From positions 3,472,001 to 3,536,000 of the forward strand of contig NZ_OZ244111.1 in assembly GCF_965215655.1 (NCBI RefSeq): a stretch of 64,000 bases of DNA, in the 5' to 3' direction. This stretch comes from Nioella sp965215655. Its GTDB lineage: Bacteria > Pseudomonadota > Alphaproteobacteria > Rhodobacterales > Rhodobacteraceae. Every line of letters starts with the position of its first letter. Position 1 is the first letter of the stretch. Position numbers and translations under genes: made by a program. Shown piece by piece: positions 52,257-61,640 of this stretch. The notes beneath the pieces are model-generated. The model had not been told where the DNA came from and did not search any database. It saw nothing but the letters and a program-made list of their open reading frames with translations.

Positions 52257-52259
52257 TCC

Positions 52260-53351
52260 ATGAACTCTCCCCTGCGTTACGGCATCATCGGCTGCGGCAT
52301 GATGGGCCAGGAACATATCCGCAATATCGCGCTCATCGACGGGGCCGAGGTCGTGGCGATCTACGAACCCGATCCCGGCATGCGCGATGCGGCGGCGAAA
52401 CTGGTGCCGGGCCTGCGCTTCGTGGACACCATCGCAGACCTGTTGGCGATGGACGAGGTGAACGCGCTGCTCATCGCCTCGCCCAACTTCCGGCACGTGG
52501 AACAGCTGGAGGAGATCGCCCGCCTGCGCGCCTTGCCGATCCTCGTGGAAAAGCCACTCTATACCGATCCTGCGGACGCCGCCCGGATTGCGCGGTTGCA
52601 GGCCACTTACCCGCAGCTCATCTGGGTCGCGATGGAATATCGCTACATGCCCCCCATTGCCGCCCTGCTGGAACAGGCAGAGGAAGCCACCGGCGGCATC
52701 CGCATGCTGACCATCCGCGAACACCGGTTTCCGTTTCTGGAAAAGGTGGGCGACTGGAACCGCTTCAACCATCAGACCGGCGGCACTCTGGTCGAAAAGT
52801 GCTGCCACTTCTTCGATCTGATGCGCTTGCTGCTGAAATCGGACCCGGTGCGCGTGATGGCCTCGGGTGGGCAGGCGGTGAACCATCTGGACGAACGCTA
52901 TGACGGGAAGACGCCCGATATCTGGGACAATGCCTATGTCATCGTCGATTTCGCCAATGGCGCGCGGGCGATGCTGGAACTGTGTATGTTCGCCGAGGGC
53001 AGCCGCTATCAGGAGGAGATTTCCGCCGTCGGCCCCACCGGCAAGATCGAGGCGCTGGTTCCCGGCCCCGGCCGTTTCTGGCCCGAGCATCTGGGCGCCC
53101 CGCCGGTCCCTAAGCTGATCGTCAGCCCGCGTAATCCCGCAGGGCCGCGAGAGCTGGATATTCCGGTCGATCCCGAATTGCTGGAGGCAGGTGACCATAA
53201 CGGCTCGACCTATTACCAGCACAGGTATTTTGCAGAAGCCGCACGCACCGGCGGTCGACCGCATGTGTCGCTGTCCGACGGGGCCTGGGCCGTGCGCATG
53301 GGACTGGCGGCGCAGCAATCGGCAGCGACGGGGCAGGCCGTTCTGCTATAA
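52260..53351 (+). CDS. Gfo/Idh/MocA family oxidoreductase 4, candidate NAD-dependent glycosidase
   Basis: A 363-residue member. RYGIIGCGMMGQEHIRNIAL is the NAD site, PILVEKPLYTDPADAARIA the EKP block, and FNHQTGGTLVEKCCHFFDLMRLLL the C-terminal motif with the HFFD histidine. NAD-dependent glycosidases of GH109 and of the more recently described sulfoquinovosidase family GH188 share this fold and act through transient C3 oxidation. With no GH31 sulfoquinovosidase nearby and an SMO-like operon on the other side of the regulator, this gene is a candidate for that role. An ordinary sugar dehydrogenase is equally compatible with the motifs. It ends two bases from the convergent plsC gene. Confidence 0.8.
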   Translation: MNSPLRYGIIGCGMMGQEHIRNIALIDGAEVVAIYEPDPGMRDAAAKLVPGLRFVDTIADLLAMDEVNALLIASPNFRHVEQLEEIARLRALPILVEKPLYTDPADAARIARLQATYPQLIWVAMEYRYMPPIAALLEQAEEATGGIRMLTIREHRFPFLEKVGDWNRFNHQTGGTLVEKCCHFFDLMRLLLKSDPVRVMASGGQAVNHLDERYDGKTPDIWDNAYVIVDFANGARAMLELCMFAEGSRYQEEISAVGPTGKIEALVPGPGRFWPEHLGAPPVPKLIVSPRNPAGPRELDIPVDPELLEAGDHNGSTYYQHRYFAEAARTGGRPHVSLSDGAWAVRMGLAAQQSAATGQAVLL

Positions 53352-53353
53352 GA

Positions 53354-54076
53354 TCAGGGTGCGTGGAAACCGGCTTCGGCCATCAGCCGGTCGGAATGGG
53401 TTTCCACCACCTCTTTCAATTCGGCCATGAAGGCGTCTTTTTCCATGCCGGGCTCTATCACCGGCAGGAACTCCACCACCGCGAGGCCGGGCTTGCGCAG
53501 GATGCCGTGACGCGGCCAGAAGACGCCCACATTGGTGGCGGCGGGCACACAGGGCTGGCCGGTTTGCTCATAGAGGATGCCCGTCCCGATCTTGTAGGGC
53601 CGGTCCGCCCCCGGTGCGACGCGGGTGCCTTGCGGATAGATAATCAGCTGACCGGGTTCCTGTGCGCCCGATTTCACACCTTCAACCATCTGCTGAATCG
53701 CCTGCGCGCGCTTGCCCCGATCCACCGGAACACAGCCAATGCGCAACGCATACCACCCCAGGATCGGCGCAAAGCGCAGGACGGATTTCATGATGAATTT
53801 GGGGCGCGGCACGGCGGACACGATCAGGATGATGTCGAAGAAGCTCTGATGCTTGGCGGCGATCAGAACCTCGTCCGTCGGCGGCGTGCCCCGGATTTCG
53901 GATTTCAGCCCGACCATCCAGCTCGCCGTCCAGCGCACCCACCGGCAATATGTGTGAACCGCCGTGAAGGCCGCGCTGCGCTGAACGATCGCCCAAGGGG
54001 TGAAGAAGATCGCCATCAGGAACATCATCAGGTACATCTGGCCGATGAAGATCAGCGAGCGGGTCCACTGGATCAT
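53354..54076 (-). CDS. plsC: 1-acyl-sn-glycerol-3-phosphate acyltransferase family protein
   Basis: A 240-residue lysophospholipid acyltransferase with an N-terminal membrane helix (FIGQMYLMMFLMAIFFTPWA). The catalytic motif is KHQSFFD (HxxxxD). The third motif reads YPQGTR instead of the usual FPEGTR, and CVPVDRGKR and VPAATNVGVFW are further family blocks. It makes phosphatidic acid for phospholipid synthesis. The gene overlaps ftsX by four bases, an arrangement I associate with Rhodobacterales. The start at 54076 is preferred over longer frames that overlap ftsX. Confidence 0.88.
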   Translation of the reverse strand: MIQWTRSLIFIGQMYLMMFLMAIFFTPWAIVQRSAAFTAVHTYCRWVRWTASWMVGLKSEIRGTPPTDEVLIAAKHQSFFDIILIVSAVPRPKFIMKSVLRFAPILGWYALRIGCVPVDRGKRAQAIQQMVEGVKSGAQEPGQLIIYPQGTRVAPGADRPYKIGTGILYEQTGQPCVPAATNVGVFWPRHGILRKPGLAVVEFLPVIEPGMEKDAFMAELKEVVETHSDRLMAEAGFHAP

Positions 54077-54975
54077 GGCAGGCTCCTTAGGGTTTTGAAG
54101 GCGGCAGCGCGGGTCGCCCAGAAGGCGGTGACCGCGGACAGGATCGGCACGGTCAGCGGCCAGAGCCAGTGCAGCCCGGCAAAGCCGAGCCCGGTCAGGA
54201 ACCCGCCCTCTTCCTGCGCGCTTGGCAGCAGGGCGATGGCAAGCATTCCCAAAGCGGTGCCCACGGCGGCCCCGGTCAGGGCGCGCAGCGTGAAACGGCG
54301 CACGAAAGCCCGCGCGATGTAATGATCCCGCGCGCCCACCAGCCGCAACACCCGGATCACCTTGACGTTCGCAGCGAGAGCCGATTGCGCAGCCAGCGTG
54401 ACCATGGCGGCGACCGATCCCAGGATCAGCGCCAGCGATATCCAGCCAAGCGCCCGCAACCGTTCCGCCGCCCGCACCAGCGGTCTGCGCCATCGGGTGT
54501 GGTCGTCGAGCACCGCGCCGGGGGCCTCTGCCGACAGACGCAGACGCAGCCCGTCCGGGTCATAGCCCTCTTCGGTTTCGATCACCTCGACCAGCCGGGG
54601 CACCGGTAAATCCTCCAGCGGCAGGTCCGGGCCGAACCAGGGTTCCAGCAAGTCGCGCTGTTCCTCTTCGGTCAAGGCGCGGGCCGAGGCGACGCCGGGG
54701 GTCTGTTCCAGAACCTCCAGTACCGCCCAGATCTGTGCCTCCATCTGCGCGGCGGGGGCGGATATGCGGATGGTGGAACTGCGCGCCAGCGCTTCGGACC
54801 AGCGGTCTGCCAGGCGACCAGATGCCAGCGACAAGGCCAGCGCGAAGACTGCAAGGAAGGCCATCGCCCCCGAGGTGAACAGCGTCAGCCGCACCGAATG
54901 GCCACGCCGGGGCACCACGCGGTCGGCCTGTGCGTCTCCCTTGAGAATATCCAGCAGGCCCGACAGCGCGCTCAT
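54073..54975 (-). CDS. ftsX: Cell division protein FtsX
   Basis: A 300-residue ABC-type permease with four membrane helices: one near residue 35 (FTSGAMAFLAVFALALSLA), then three in the C-terminal part (LGWISLALILGSVAAMVTLA, LTGAAVGTALGMLAIALL and a last one). The large periplasmic loop between helix 1 and helix 2 (about residues 50-165) is the usual place for contacting septal amidase activators. With FtsE it links the divisome to peptidoglycan hydrolases. Four-base overlaps on both sides. Confidence 0.93.
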   Translation of the reverse strand: MSALSGLLDILKGDAQADRVVPRRGHSVRLTLFTSGAMAFLAVFALALSLASGRLADRWSEALARSSTIRISAPAAQMEAQIWAVLEVLEQTPGVASARALTEEEQRDLLEPWFGPDLPLEDLPVPRLVEVIETEEGYDPDGLRLRLSAEAPGAVLDDHTRWRRPLVRAAERLRALGWISLALILGSVAAMVTLAAQSALAANVKVIRVLRLVGARDHYIARAFVRRFTLRALTGAAVGTALGMLAIALLPSAQEEGGFLTGLGFAGLHWLWPLTVPILSAVTAFWATRAAAFKTLRSLP

Positions 54976-55649
54976 AGATCCGCCCCCGCCAATTGCAGCC
55001 GCCCGCCGGCAATGCGCAGCACACGGGCAGAGACCTGCGCCTTGGCCGCGCGGATCAGGGCAAGGTCATGGGTGGCGATCAGCACCGTCTTGCCCATGCG
55101 GTTCAGTTCCACCAGCAATTGCAGCAGGCGCAGCGACATCTCCCAGTCGATATTGCCCGTCGGTTCATCGGCAAGTATCACGTCGGGGTCGGTGATCACA
55201 GCACGGGCCAGCGCCGCGCGCTGCCTTTCCCCGCCCGACAGTTCCGGCGGCAGGGCATCGGCGCGGGCCGACAGGCCGACCCAGCCCATCAGTTCCGACA
55301 GGTTGCCGTCCTGCTCTGCCCCGCCACGCCCCGTCACGGTGAGGGGGAGCGCGATGTTTTCAGACAGAGGCAGATGATCGAGAAACTCGCAATCCTGATG
55401 CACGACGCCCATCCGTTGGCGGGCATGCGCGATCTCATCCCGGCTCATCTCTCTGGTGTCCTGATCAAACAGCGTCACGCGGCCGGAGGTGGCTTGCAGA
55501 TCGGCATAGCAGAGTTTCAGGAATGTCGTCTTGCCCGCGCCCGAGGGGCCGGTCAGAAAATGGAAAGACCCCGGCGCAAGCCGCAGGTTGATATCCGACA
55601 ATAGTGACCCGCCCCCGTAACCATAGGCGGCGTCCTGCAACTCGATCAC
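54972..55649 (-). CDS. ftsE: Cell division ATP-binding protein FtsE
   Basis: A 225-residue ABC ATPase. Walker A is GPSGAGKTTFLK, the signature LSGGERQRAALARA, Walker B VILADEPTGNID, and the switch histidine is in IATHDLALI. The start is the GTG at 55649, which has GGAG seven bases upstream and gives a normal N-terminus (IELQDAAYGYGGG). An earlier GTG at 55691 is in frame but adds 14 unrelated residues. It is first gene of ftsE-ftsX-plsC, and divergent from the zinc-ribbon gene. Confidence 0.92.
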   Translation of the reverse strand: MIELQDAAYGYGGGSLLSDINLRLAPGSFHFLTGPSGAGKTTFLKLCYADLQATSGRVTLFDQDTREMSRDEIAHARQRMGVVHQDCEFLDHLPLSENIALPLTVTGRGGAEQDGNLSELMGWVGLSARADALPPELSGGERQRAALARAVITDPDVILADEPTGNIDWEMSLRLLQLLVELNRMGKTVLIATHDLALIRAAKAQVSARVLRIAGGRLQLAGADL

Positions 55650-55798
55650 TGGTCTGCTCCGTCCCTCAGTGCTGAGACCGTCATGCCTCACCCGAGGCTT
55701 TCATGCAATCGTAACCCCATGCAATGGCTTGGAATGGCGGGTGCCCGTTGCTAGAGTCGGGCGGATGCCGCCTTCCGGGCGACGGAACGAGGAACACC

Positions 55799-56545
55799 AT
55801 GCGTCTCACATGCCCCAATTGCAGCGCCCGATACGAGGTGGATGACTCTCTGGTCCCGCCAGAGGGGCGTGATGTGCAATGCTCCAACTGTGCGACCACC
55901 TGGTTCCAGCCCGGCAACCGGGCGCGGGTTGAAGAACCCGAAACGGCCCCTGCCGCCGCTGCTGCTGCCCCCCGGCGCGATCTGGACCCGGCGCTACGCG
56001 ACATCCTGCGCGAAGAGCGTGAGCGCGAGGAACAGCTGCGCCGCGCCGCCGCGCCGGTGGAAGAGCAGGAGGAAATGGCGCTCGACAGCCCGCCCCCGGC
56101 CACACGCGCGACCGAGGCAGATCTGCCGGACCCGGATCACGAGGACGACGAAGACGCCGCCGCGATCCGAGAGATGGTCGCCGAAGAGAGCGGGCGGGCC
56201 GAACGTCAGGGTCGGCGCGACCTGCTGCCGGATATCGAAGAGATCAATTCCACCCTGCGCGCCACCACCGACCGCAGCAGCAGCGACCGCGACACGAGTG
56301 ACATAGACTCGATGGATGTGCGCCCGCGCCGCCGCAGGGGATTCCGCACCGGGTTCATGCTGGTGTTGATCCTGGCCGCTGTCGCCATCGGGGCCTATGC
56401 CTTCGCACCCGAGATCACCGCAGCGCTGCCGCAGGCGGAACCGGTCCTGACCCCCTATGTGGAGCAGGTCGATCAATTGCGCTTCCAGTTGGATGATCTT
56501 GTGCAGTCGCTGGCCAGCCAGTTGGCCGACACAGCAGGGAACTAA
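55799..56545 (+). CDS. MJ0042-type zinc-ribbon membrane protein
   Basis: A 248-residue protein. The N-terminal MRLTCPNCSARYEVDDSLVP, then VQCSNCATTWFQ, is the four-cysteine finger-like domain (CxxC...CxxC) found in many alphaproteobacterial proteins. A long acidic, Arg- and Glu-rich linker follows (about residues 45-180). One membrane helix (GFMLVLILAAVAIGAYAFA) and a short C-terminal tail outside complete it. A position divergent from ftsE is frequent in related genomes and suggests an envelope role. Function unknown. The start at 55799 is fixed by the finger motif. Confidence 0.85.
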   Translation: MRLTCPNCSARYEVDDSLVPPEGRDVQCSNCATTWFQPGNRARVEEPETAPAAAAAAPRRDLDPALRDILREEREREEQLRRAAAPVEEQEEMALDSPPPATRATEADLPDPDHEDDEDAAAIREMVAEESGRAERQGRRDLLPDIEEINSTLRATTDRSSSDRDTSDIDSMDVRPRRRRGFRTGFMLVLILAAVAIGAYAFAPEITAALPQAEPVLTPYVEQVDQLRFQLDDLVQSLASQLADTAGN

Positions 56546-56551
56546 GCCGGG

Positions 56552-59083
56552 TTACTGGGCTGCGAACCGATCCAGAAGACGGCGCAGATAGTCCAGCTCC
56601 AGATCCGGGCGATCCTGCTCCGCTGAGCGGCGGCGGATTTCATCCAGCAATTCTCGCGCCCGACGGAAGGCCTCTTCCCGCTGTTCAAAGCTTTCATCCG
56701 ACCCAAACGCGCCGGAATTTCCGGCCTGACGCCCGAGCGGGTCTTCCAGCGGACGGTTGGCCTGCATATTGCCATCGGCCTGCCCCTGACCGGGATCGTC
56801 ACCTTCATCCCCCGCCAGTGCCTCGCTGAGCGACTCCATGCCTTCACGCAGGGCCTCCATCGCCTCTGACTGGCTATCCAGCGCCTCGGCCAGATCACCG
56901 CGTTCCAGTTCTTCGATGGCATCGCGCATGGCGCGACCTGCCTCTTCGAGCTGTTGCAAGGATTCCTCGCCGTCCTCGGTGCCGCGTCCGGGCAGGTTTT
57001 GGGCCTGATCGCGCAACTGCTCCAGCAATTGGCGCTGACGCTCGGCAAGGCTGCCCTCGTCGTTTTCACCGCCCTGCTGGCCGCCTTGCTGGTTGCCGTC
57101 CTGCCCTTCTTCGCCCGGATCGGGGCGCGGGCTGTTGGGGTTGAAGCTTTCCTGCAGATCGCGGAACGCCTCATCGGCCAGCCCCTGCTGACCGCGCAGG
57201 GTGTCCTGCAAGCCTTCCATCGCCTGCTGACCCGGGCTGCGCGGGCCGTTGGGGTCATCGCCCCCGTCGGCCATCTGCATGTTTTCCATCATCTGGCGCA
57301 GAGCATCCAGCATCTCCTGCGCCTCGGCCATACGGCCCTGCTGCATCAGTTCCTCGATCCGGCGCATCATCTCTTCCAGATCGCCCATGGACATTTCCAT
57401 GGTCTCGCCAGACTGGTCGGGCTGGTCGGTGCCGTCGCCCGGTTCCATGTTGTCGGCAAGCTCCTGCATGTAGTCCTGCATCGCCTCGCGCAGTTCCTGC
57501 ATGAGCTGCGAAATCTCCTCGTCGCTGGCCCCTTGCCGCATTGCCTCCGCAAGCCGGTCCTGCGCGCGGCGCAGCCGCTCCAGGGCATCCGACAGATCGC
57601 CCTCTTCCAGCGCTATCGCCGCATCCCAGAGGATCTGGGCCACCTCGTCGCGGGTCTCGGTGGAAATCCCGTCTACTGCCGCTTCCAGCCGCTGAATGAC
57701 CGAGCGCACCTGCCGATAGACCTCTTCATCGTCGAAAAACTCCTCGGGCCGATGTGTGATCGCCCGCAAAAGCTGCGCCACCCTCGGCACATTTTCCCGC
57801 GACCAGAGCAAATCGCGGCGCATTTCGATCAGTGCGTTGGCAATCGGGTCGAAGAAGCGACGCCCCGGCAGCCGATCCAGTTCCACCATGCTCTGTCCGA
57901 TCTGGCCCGCGTCATCCTCTACGTTCAGTTCCAGCCGAACGGGCAGGTTGGCGAAAGGATGCTGAGACAGGTCTTCGATAAGCGCTTCGGAAAACTCCTC
58001 GCGCCCGCCCCGGAACGGCAAGGGCAGATCTAGCACAAGGGCCTCGCGCGGCTCAGGATCGACGGTCAGCCCGTAGCGGCGGTCGGCTCCCTCTGGCCAC
58101 AGCGTCAGGATTGCCTGCCCGCCGCGGACGCCATAGTCATCCTCGGCCGAATAGGTCATCTGGAAGGCCCCTGGCGGCACGCCCTGCACAGGCTCTGCCA
58201 ACTGCACAGTCGGCGCGCGGTCGGCCAGCATGACGATCTGCCAGCTGCGCGGGTTGGGGCCGCCGACGGACAGCTCGCCGCTCTGTTCGACTATGATCTG
58301 CCGCGACAGGCTGGCTGGATCAGGTGGGGAAACCTCGACCTGCAAGCTCTGGTTGATACCGATCTGCTCCGCATCGCCATAGAGCCGCAGCGTAATGCGC
58401 GACCCCATGGGGGCCTCGAATTCCTCGGCCACGATGTCATTGAGGTAGAGCGACGGCAGCCCGGTATAAAGCGGCGGTTCGACCCAGCCTTCCCAGCTTG
58501 GGCCACCGTCCGCGGGCAATTGCGGCGCGCCGGCCATCGCGTCGCCCACATCCGCCACCCGCCAGAGCGTGCCGAACAAGAGCGCCATCGCAAAAGCCGT
58601 GGCTGCCATGAAGCGCAGGCCATAAGGGTCGCGGTCGTTCAGATGCAGGTCCGGCTCCGGTGCACGGGCATTGGCGGCGCGTTCCGCCATGCGGGCCTGA
58701 TGCGCCTGCCAGACCACCATGGATTGCGCGTCGCCAGACCCGATCGCGGCGTGGTCGGCAAGCGCCGTCAGCGGACGCCCCGGCATGGTCTGATCCAACC
58801 GGTCCATCGCCTCGGCACGAGAGGGTAGCCTGAACGCGCGCGCGCCCCTGACCAGCATCCACAGCAGCACAAGACCGCTCAGCGATAAGCCGCCGATCAG
58901 CCATGCGGGTGGCACAATATCCGCTGCACCGAAAGCAAGCGCCGCCACAACGGCCAGCAGAATCGTCCAGACCGGCCAGAAGGCCCGCACGAAGCGTTCC
59001 GCCCCGATGCCAAGCCGGGTCAGCCTGAGGGGCCAGGCCAGGCGGGCCTTTACCGCCTGCGTGATCGGGGTCTGTTCGGTCAT
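56552..59083 (-). CDS. DUF4175 / TIGR02302 family membrane protein
   Basis: An 843-residue protein typical of Alphaproteobacteria. Two N-terminal membrane helices lie at about residues 33-75 (VWTILLAVVAALAFGAADIV, LIGGLSLSGLVLLWMLV) and a third at about residues 155-170. A large beta-rich periplasmic domain comes next. The final 300 residues are Glu/Gln/Met-rich and very helical (MEMSMGDLEEMMRRIEELM), with a Gly/Asn/Gln low-complexity patch (GQDGNQQGGQQGG). Function unknown; conserved linkage to lysA suggests an envelope or peptidoglycan connection, but that is only an inference. It lies 43 bases after lysA on the same strand. Confidence 0.88.
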   Translation of the reverse strand: MTEQTPITQAVKARLAWPLRLTRLGIGAERFVRAFWPVWTILLAVVAALAFGAADIVPPAWLIGGLSLSGLVLLWMLVRGARAFRLPSRAEAMDRLDQTMPGRPLTALADHAAIGSGDAQSMVVWQAHQARMAERAANARAPEPDLHLNDRDPYGLRFMAATAFAMALLFGTLWRVADVGDAMAGAPQLPADGGPSWEGWVEPPLYTGLPSLYLNDIVAEEFEAPMGSRITLRLYGDAEQIGINQSLQVEVSPPDPASLSRQIIVEQSGELSVGGPNPRSWQIVMLADRAPTVQLAEPVQGVPPGAFQMTYSAEDDYGVRGGQAILTLWPEGADRRYGLTVDPEPREALVLDLPLPFRGGREEFSEALIEDLSQHPFANLPVRLELNVEDDAGQIGQSMVELDRLPGRRFFDPIANALIEMRRDLLWSRENVPRVAQLLRAITHRPEEFFDDEEVYRQVRSVIQRLEAAVDGISTETRDEVAQILWDAAIALEEGDLSDALERLRRAQDRLAEAMRQGASDEEISQLMQELREAMQDYMQELADNMEPGDGTDQPDQSGETMEMSMGDLEEMMRRIEELMQQGRMAEAQEMLDALRQMMENMQMADGGDDPNGPRSPGQQAMEGLQDTLRGQQGLADEAFRDLQESFNPNSPRPDPGEEGQDGNQQGGQQGGENDEGSLAERQRQLLEQLRDQAQNLPGRGTEDGEESLQQLEEAGRAMRDAIEELERGDLAEALDSQSEAMEALREGMESLSEALAGDEGDDPGQGQADGNMQANRPLEDPLGRQAGNSGAFGSDESFEQREEAFRRARELLDEIRRRSAEQDRPDLELDYLRRLLDRFAAQ

Positions 59084-59126
59084 GCGACCTTTCGCGGGTT
59101 ACACCCCTTTCAGGGGCCAGGGCGGA

Positions 59127-60392
59127 CTAGAGCCACTTTGGAACGATATCGCGATTTATCATCTCGTCAAATGTCGGACGCGCCCGAATGACGGCGAATT
59201 GATCATCCTTCACCAAAACCTCTGGGATCAGCGCCCGCGTGTTGTATTCCGACGACATGACCGCGCCATAGGCGCCCGCCGACCGAAAGGCCATCAGGTC
59301 GCCCGTCCCCATCGGCGTCAGCTCGCGACCCTTGGCGAAGGTATCACCGCTTTCACAGACCGGGCCGACAATGTCGAAAGGCTGGCGTTCCGTACCCGGC
59401 GCGGGTTCCACCACCGGGTCGATATCGTGATAGGCCGCGTACATCGACGGGCGGATCAGGTCGTTCATAGCTGCATCGACGATGAGGAAATTCCGCCCCT
59501 CGCCTTCCTTGAGGTAAATGACCGAGGTCACCAGCAGCCCGGCATTCCCGGCAATCAGGCGGCCCGGCTCGATCTCGACCTCTACATCCAGCCCTTCCAC
59601 GCTGCGCTTGATCAGCGCGCCGTAGTCCAGCGGCAAGGGAGGGGCCTCGTTAGAGCGGGTATAGGGGATGCCAAGCCCACCCCCAAGATCGAGCCGCCGG
59701 ATGTCGTGGCCGTCCGCACGCAGCACGCGGGTCAATTCCGCGACTTTCTGATAGGCCATCTCGAACGGCTCCAGCTCCACCAGCTGACTGCCGATATGCA
59801 CGTCGATGCCAATCACCTCCAGCCCCGGCAGGCTGGCGGCCAGGGCATAGACCTCGCGGGCGCGGGCAATGGGGATGCCGAACTTGTTCTCGGATTTACC
59901 GGTGGCGATCTTTTCGTGTGTCCGCGCATCCACATCCGGGTTTACGCGAATGGTGACCGGCGCGGTGATACCCATGGAGCTCGCAATCTCCGATATGACC
60001 AGCATCTCCGGCTCGCTCTCGATATTGAACTGTCGAATGCCGCCTTCCAGCGCCGCGCGGATTTCCTCGCGCGTTTTGCCAACACCCGAGAAAACGATCC
60101 GATCTCCCGGTACGCCCGCCGCCTTCGCCCGTGCGTATTCGCCGCCCGAAACCACGTCCATCCCGGCCCCCAGGTCTGCCAGCACCTTCAGCACCGCCTG
60201 GTTCGAATTGGCCTTCATCGCATAGCAGACCATGTTCGGCACGCCGTCCAGCGCGTCCTTGAACAGCTGGTAATGCCGCGTCAGCGTGGCCGTGGAATAG
60301 ACGTAGAAGGGCGTGCCGACCGCTGCCGCGATCTCGGGCAGGGGCACGTCTTCGGCATGGAGGATGCCGTTGCGATAGAGGAAATGGTCCAT
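59127..60392 (-). CDS. lysA: Diaminopimelate decarboxylase
   Basis: A 421-residue PLP enzyme that decarboxylates meso-diaminopimelate to L-lysine, the last step of lysine synthesis. The PLP lysine is in VCYAMKANSNQAVLKVLADLG near residue 60, and VVSGGEYARA follows. PLP-phosphate contacts lie in LDLGGGLGIPY, the substrate loop is VEIEPGRLIAGNAG, and the active-site cysteine of the other subunit is in VGPVCESGDTFA. Normal length. It likely forms one transcription unit with the DUF4175 gene. Confidence 0.96.
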   Translation of the reverse strand: MDHFLYRNGILHAEDVPLPEIAAAVGTPFYVYSTATLTRHYQLFKDALDGVPNMVCYAMKANSNQAVLKVLADLGAGMDVVSGGEYARAKAAGVPGDRIVFSGVGKTREEIRAALEGGIRQFNIESEPEMLVISEIASSMGITAPVTIRVNPDVDARTHEKIATGKSENKFGIPIARAREVYALAASLPGLEVIGIDVHIGSQLVELEPFEMAYQKVAELTRVLRADGHDIRRLDLGGGLGIPYTRSNEAPPLPLDYGALIKRSVEGLDVEVEIEPGRLIAGNAGLLVTSVIYLKEGEGRNFLIVDAAMNDLIRPSMYAAYHDIDPVVEPAPGTERQPFDIVGPVCESGDTFAKGRELTPMGTGDLMAFRSAGAYGAVMSSEYNTRALIPEVLVKDDQFAVIRARPTFDEMINRDIVPKWL

Positions 60393-60526
60393 GGGGTCCG
60401 GCCTTGCTGCGATCTGCGCCCGCGCCCTAGCATTGTGCGGCGATAATTCAAAGAGCTACTCGACAGGTGACCGGCGCACGCCTAGCTCTTGTCGCAACGA
60501 TGTCTCATACGCGGGAGGGAAGAGCG

Positions 60527-61504
60527 ATGACCGTCAGGGCAATGGTGATCGAAGAGCATGGCGGACCCGAACAGTTCAAACTGGTCGAAGTGGAGCTGGG
60601 TCAGCCCGGACCGGGCGAGGTGCTGATCCGCCACAAGGCCGTGGGGCTGAACTTCATCGACGTCTACCAGCGCACCGGGCTTTACCCGATGACCCTGCCC
60701 CATGTGCTTGGCATGGAAGCGGCGGGCGTGATCGAGGCCGTGGGCGAGGGTGTGACGCATCTCGAACCCGGTGACCGCGCTGCTTATGCCGCAACACCCC
60801 CCGGCGCCTATTGCGACGCCCGCGTGATGCCCTCTGCGCAGGTTTGCCCTCTGCCCGATGCTATTTCCTTCGAGGAAGGCGCGGCGATGATGCTGAAAGG
60901 GATGACGGTAAACTATCTCTTCCGCCGCACGACACCCATTCTGCCGGGCGATACGGTTCTGTTCCATGCCGCGGCCGGTGGTGTGGGACTAATTGCCTGC
61001 CAATGGGCGCGGTCCGAAGGCATCCGCCTGATCGGCACCGCCGGGACGGATGAAAAGTGTCAGCTGGCGCTGGATCATGGTGCGTCGGACTGCATCAACT
61101 ACCGCACTGAGGACTGGGTCGCCCGGGTGAAAGAGCTGACGGGCGGGGCGGGCGTCGATGTGGTGATGGACGCCGTGGGGGCAGATACGTTCGAGGGCTC
61201 TCTCGACAGCTTGCGCCCGCTTGGGATGATGATCTCGTTCGGCAATGCGTCTGGTCCGGTGCCGCCCTTTTCGGTGGGGATCCTCGGGCAGAAAGGATCG
61301 CTCAAGATCACCCGCCCGACCCTGTTCACCCATATCGCCGATGGACCGACCTGCCAGCAGATGGCAACCGAACTGTTCGAGAAGGTCGTCGCGGGCGATG
61401 TGACGATCCGCATCGACCAACGCTTCCCTCTGGAAGATGTGAGCGAGGCGCACCGCACATTGGAAGCGCGCAGAACCACCGGATCGACAATCCTGACGCT
61501 GTGA
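60527..61504 (+). CDS. qor: NADPH:quinone oxidoreductase (zinc-independent MDR, QorA type)
   Basis: A 325-residue medium-chain reductase. The N-terminal half has VGLNFIDVYQRTGLYPMTLPHVLGMEAAG and VEAVGEGV-like EAVGEGVTHLEPGDRAAY. The coenzyme site is LFHAAAGGVGLIACQWARS, the AxxGxxG quinone-reductase form. No catalytic zinc ligands are present. It reduces quinones with NADPH by one-electron transfer. GGGAGGG precedes the ATG at 60527; an in-frame codon at 60467 has none. It is divergent from lysA over 134 bases. Confidence 0.92.
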   Translation: MTVRAMVIEEHGGPEQFKLVEVELGQPGPGEVLIRHKAVGLNFIDVYQRTGLYPMTLPHVLGMEAAGVIEAVGEGVTHLEPGDRAAYAATPPGAYCDARVMPSAQVCPLPDAISFEEGAAMMLKGMTVNYLFRRTTPILPGDTVLFHAAAGGVGLIACQWARSEGIRLIGTAGTDEKCQLALDHGASDCINYRTEDWVARVKELTGGAGVDVVMDAVGADTFEGSLDSLRPLGMMISFGNASGPVPPFSVGILGQKGSLKITRPTLFTHIADGPTCQQMATELFEKVVAGDVTIRIDQRFPLEDVSEAHRTLEARRTTGSTILTL

Positions 61505-61513
61505 ACGACGCAC

Positions 61514-61542
61514 GGGGAAGGCGCTTCGAAGCGCCTTTTCCC
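61514..61542 (+). terminator. Rho-independent terminator after qor
   Basis: AAGGCGCT-TCGA-AGCGCCTT with flanking GGGG / CCC and a TTTT tract on the right lies 10 bases after the stop codon. Confidence 0.85.
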
Positions 61543-61640
61543 GGCTCGCATGTGATGGGCCGGACGCGCAATCCGATCGGGGAATCTTGCGTGCTGCGAC
61601 CCAGAAGACGGCGTCAGCGCCCGGCAACCCTGATCCGGGG

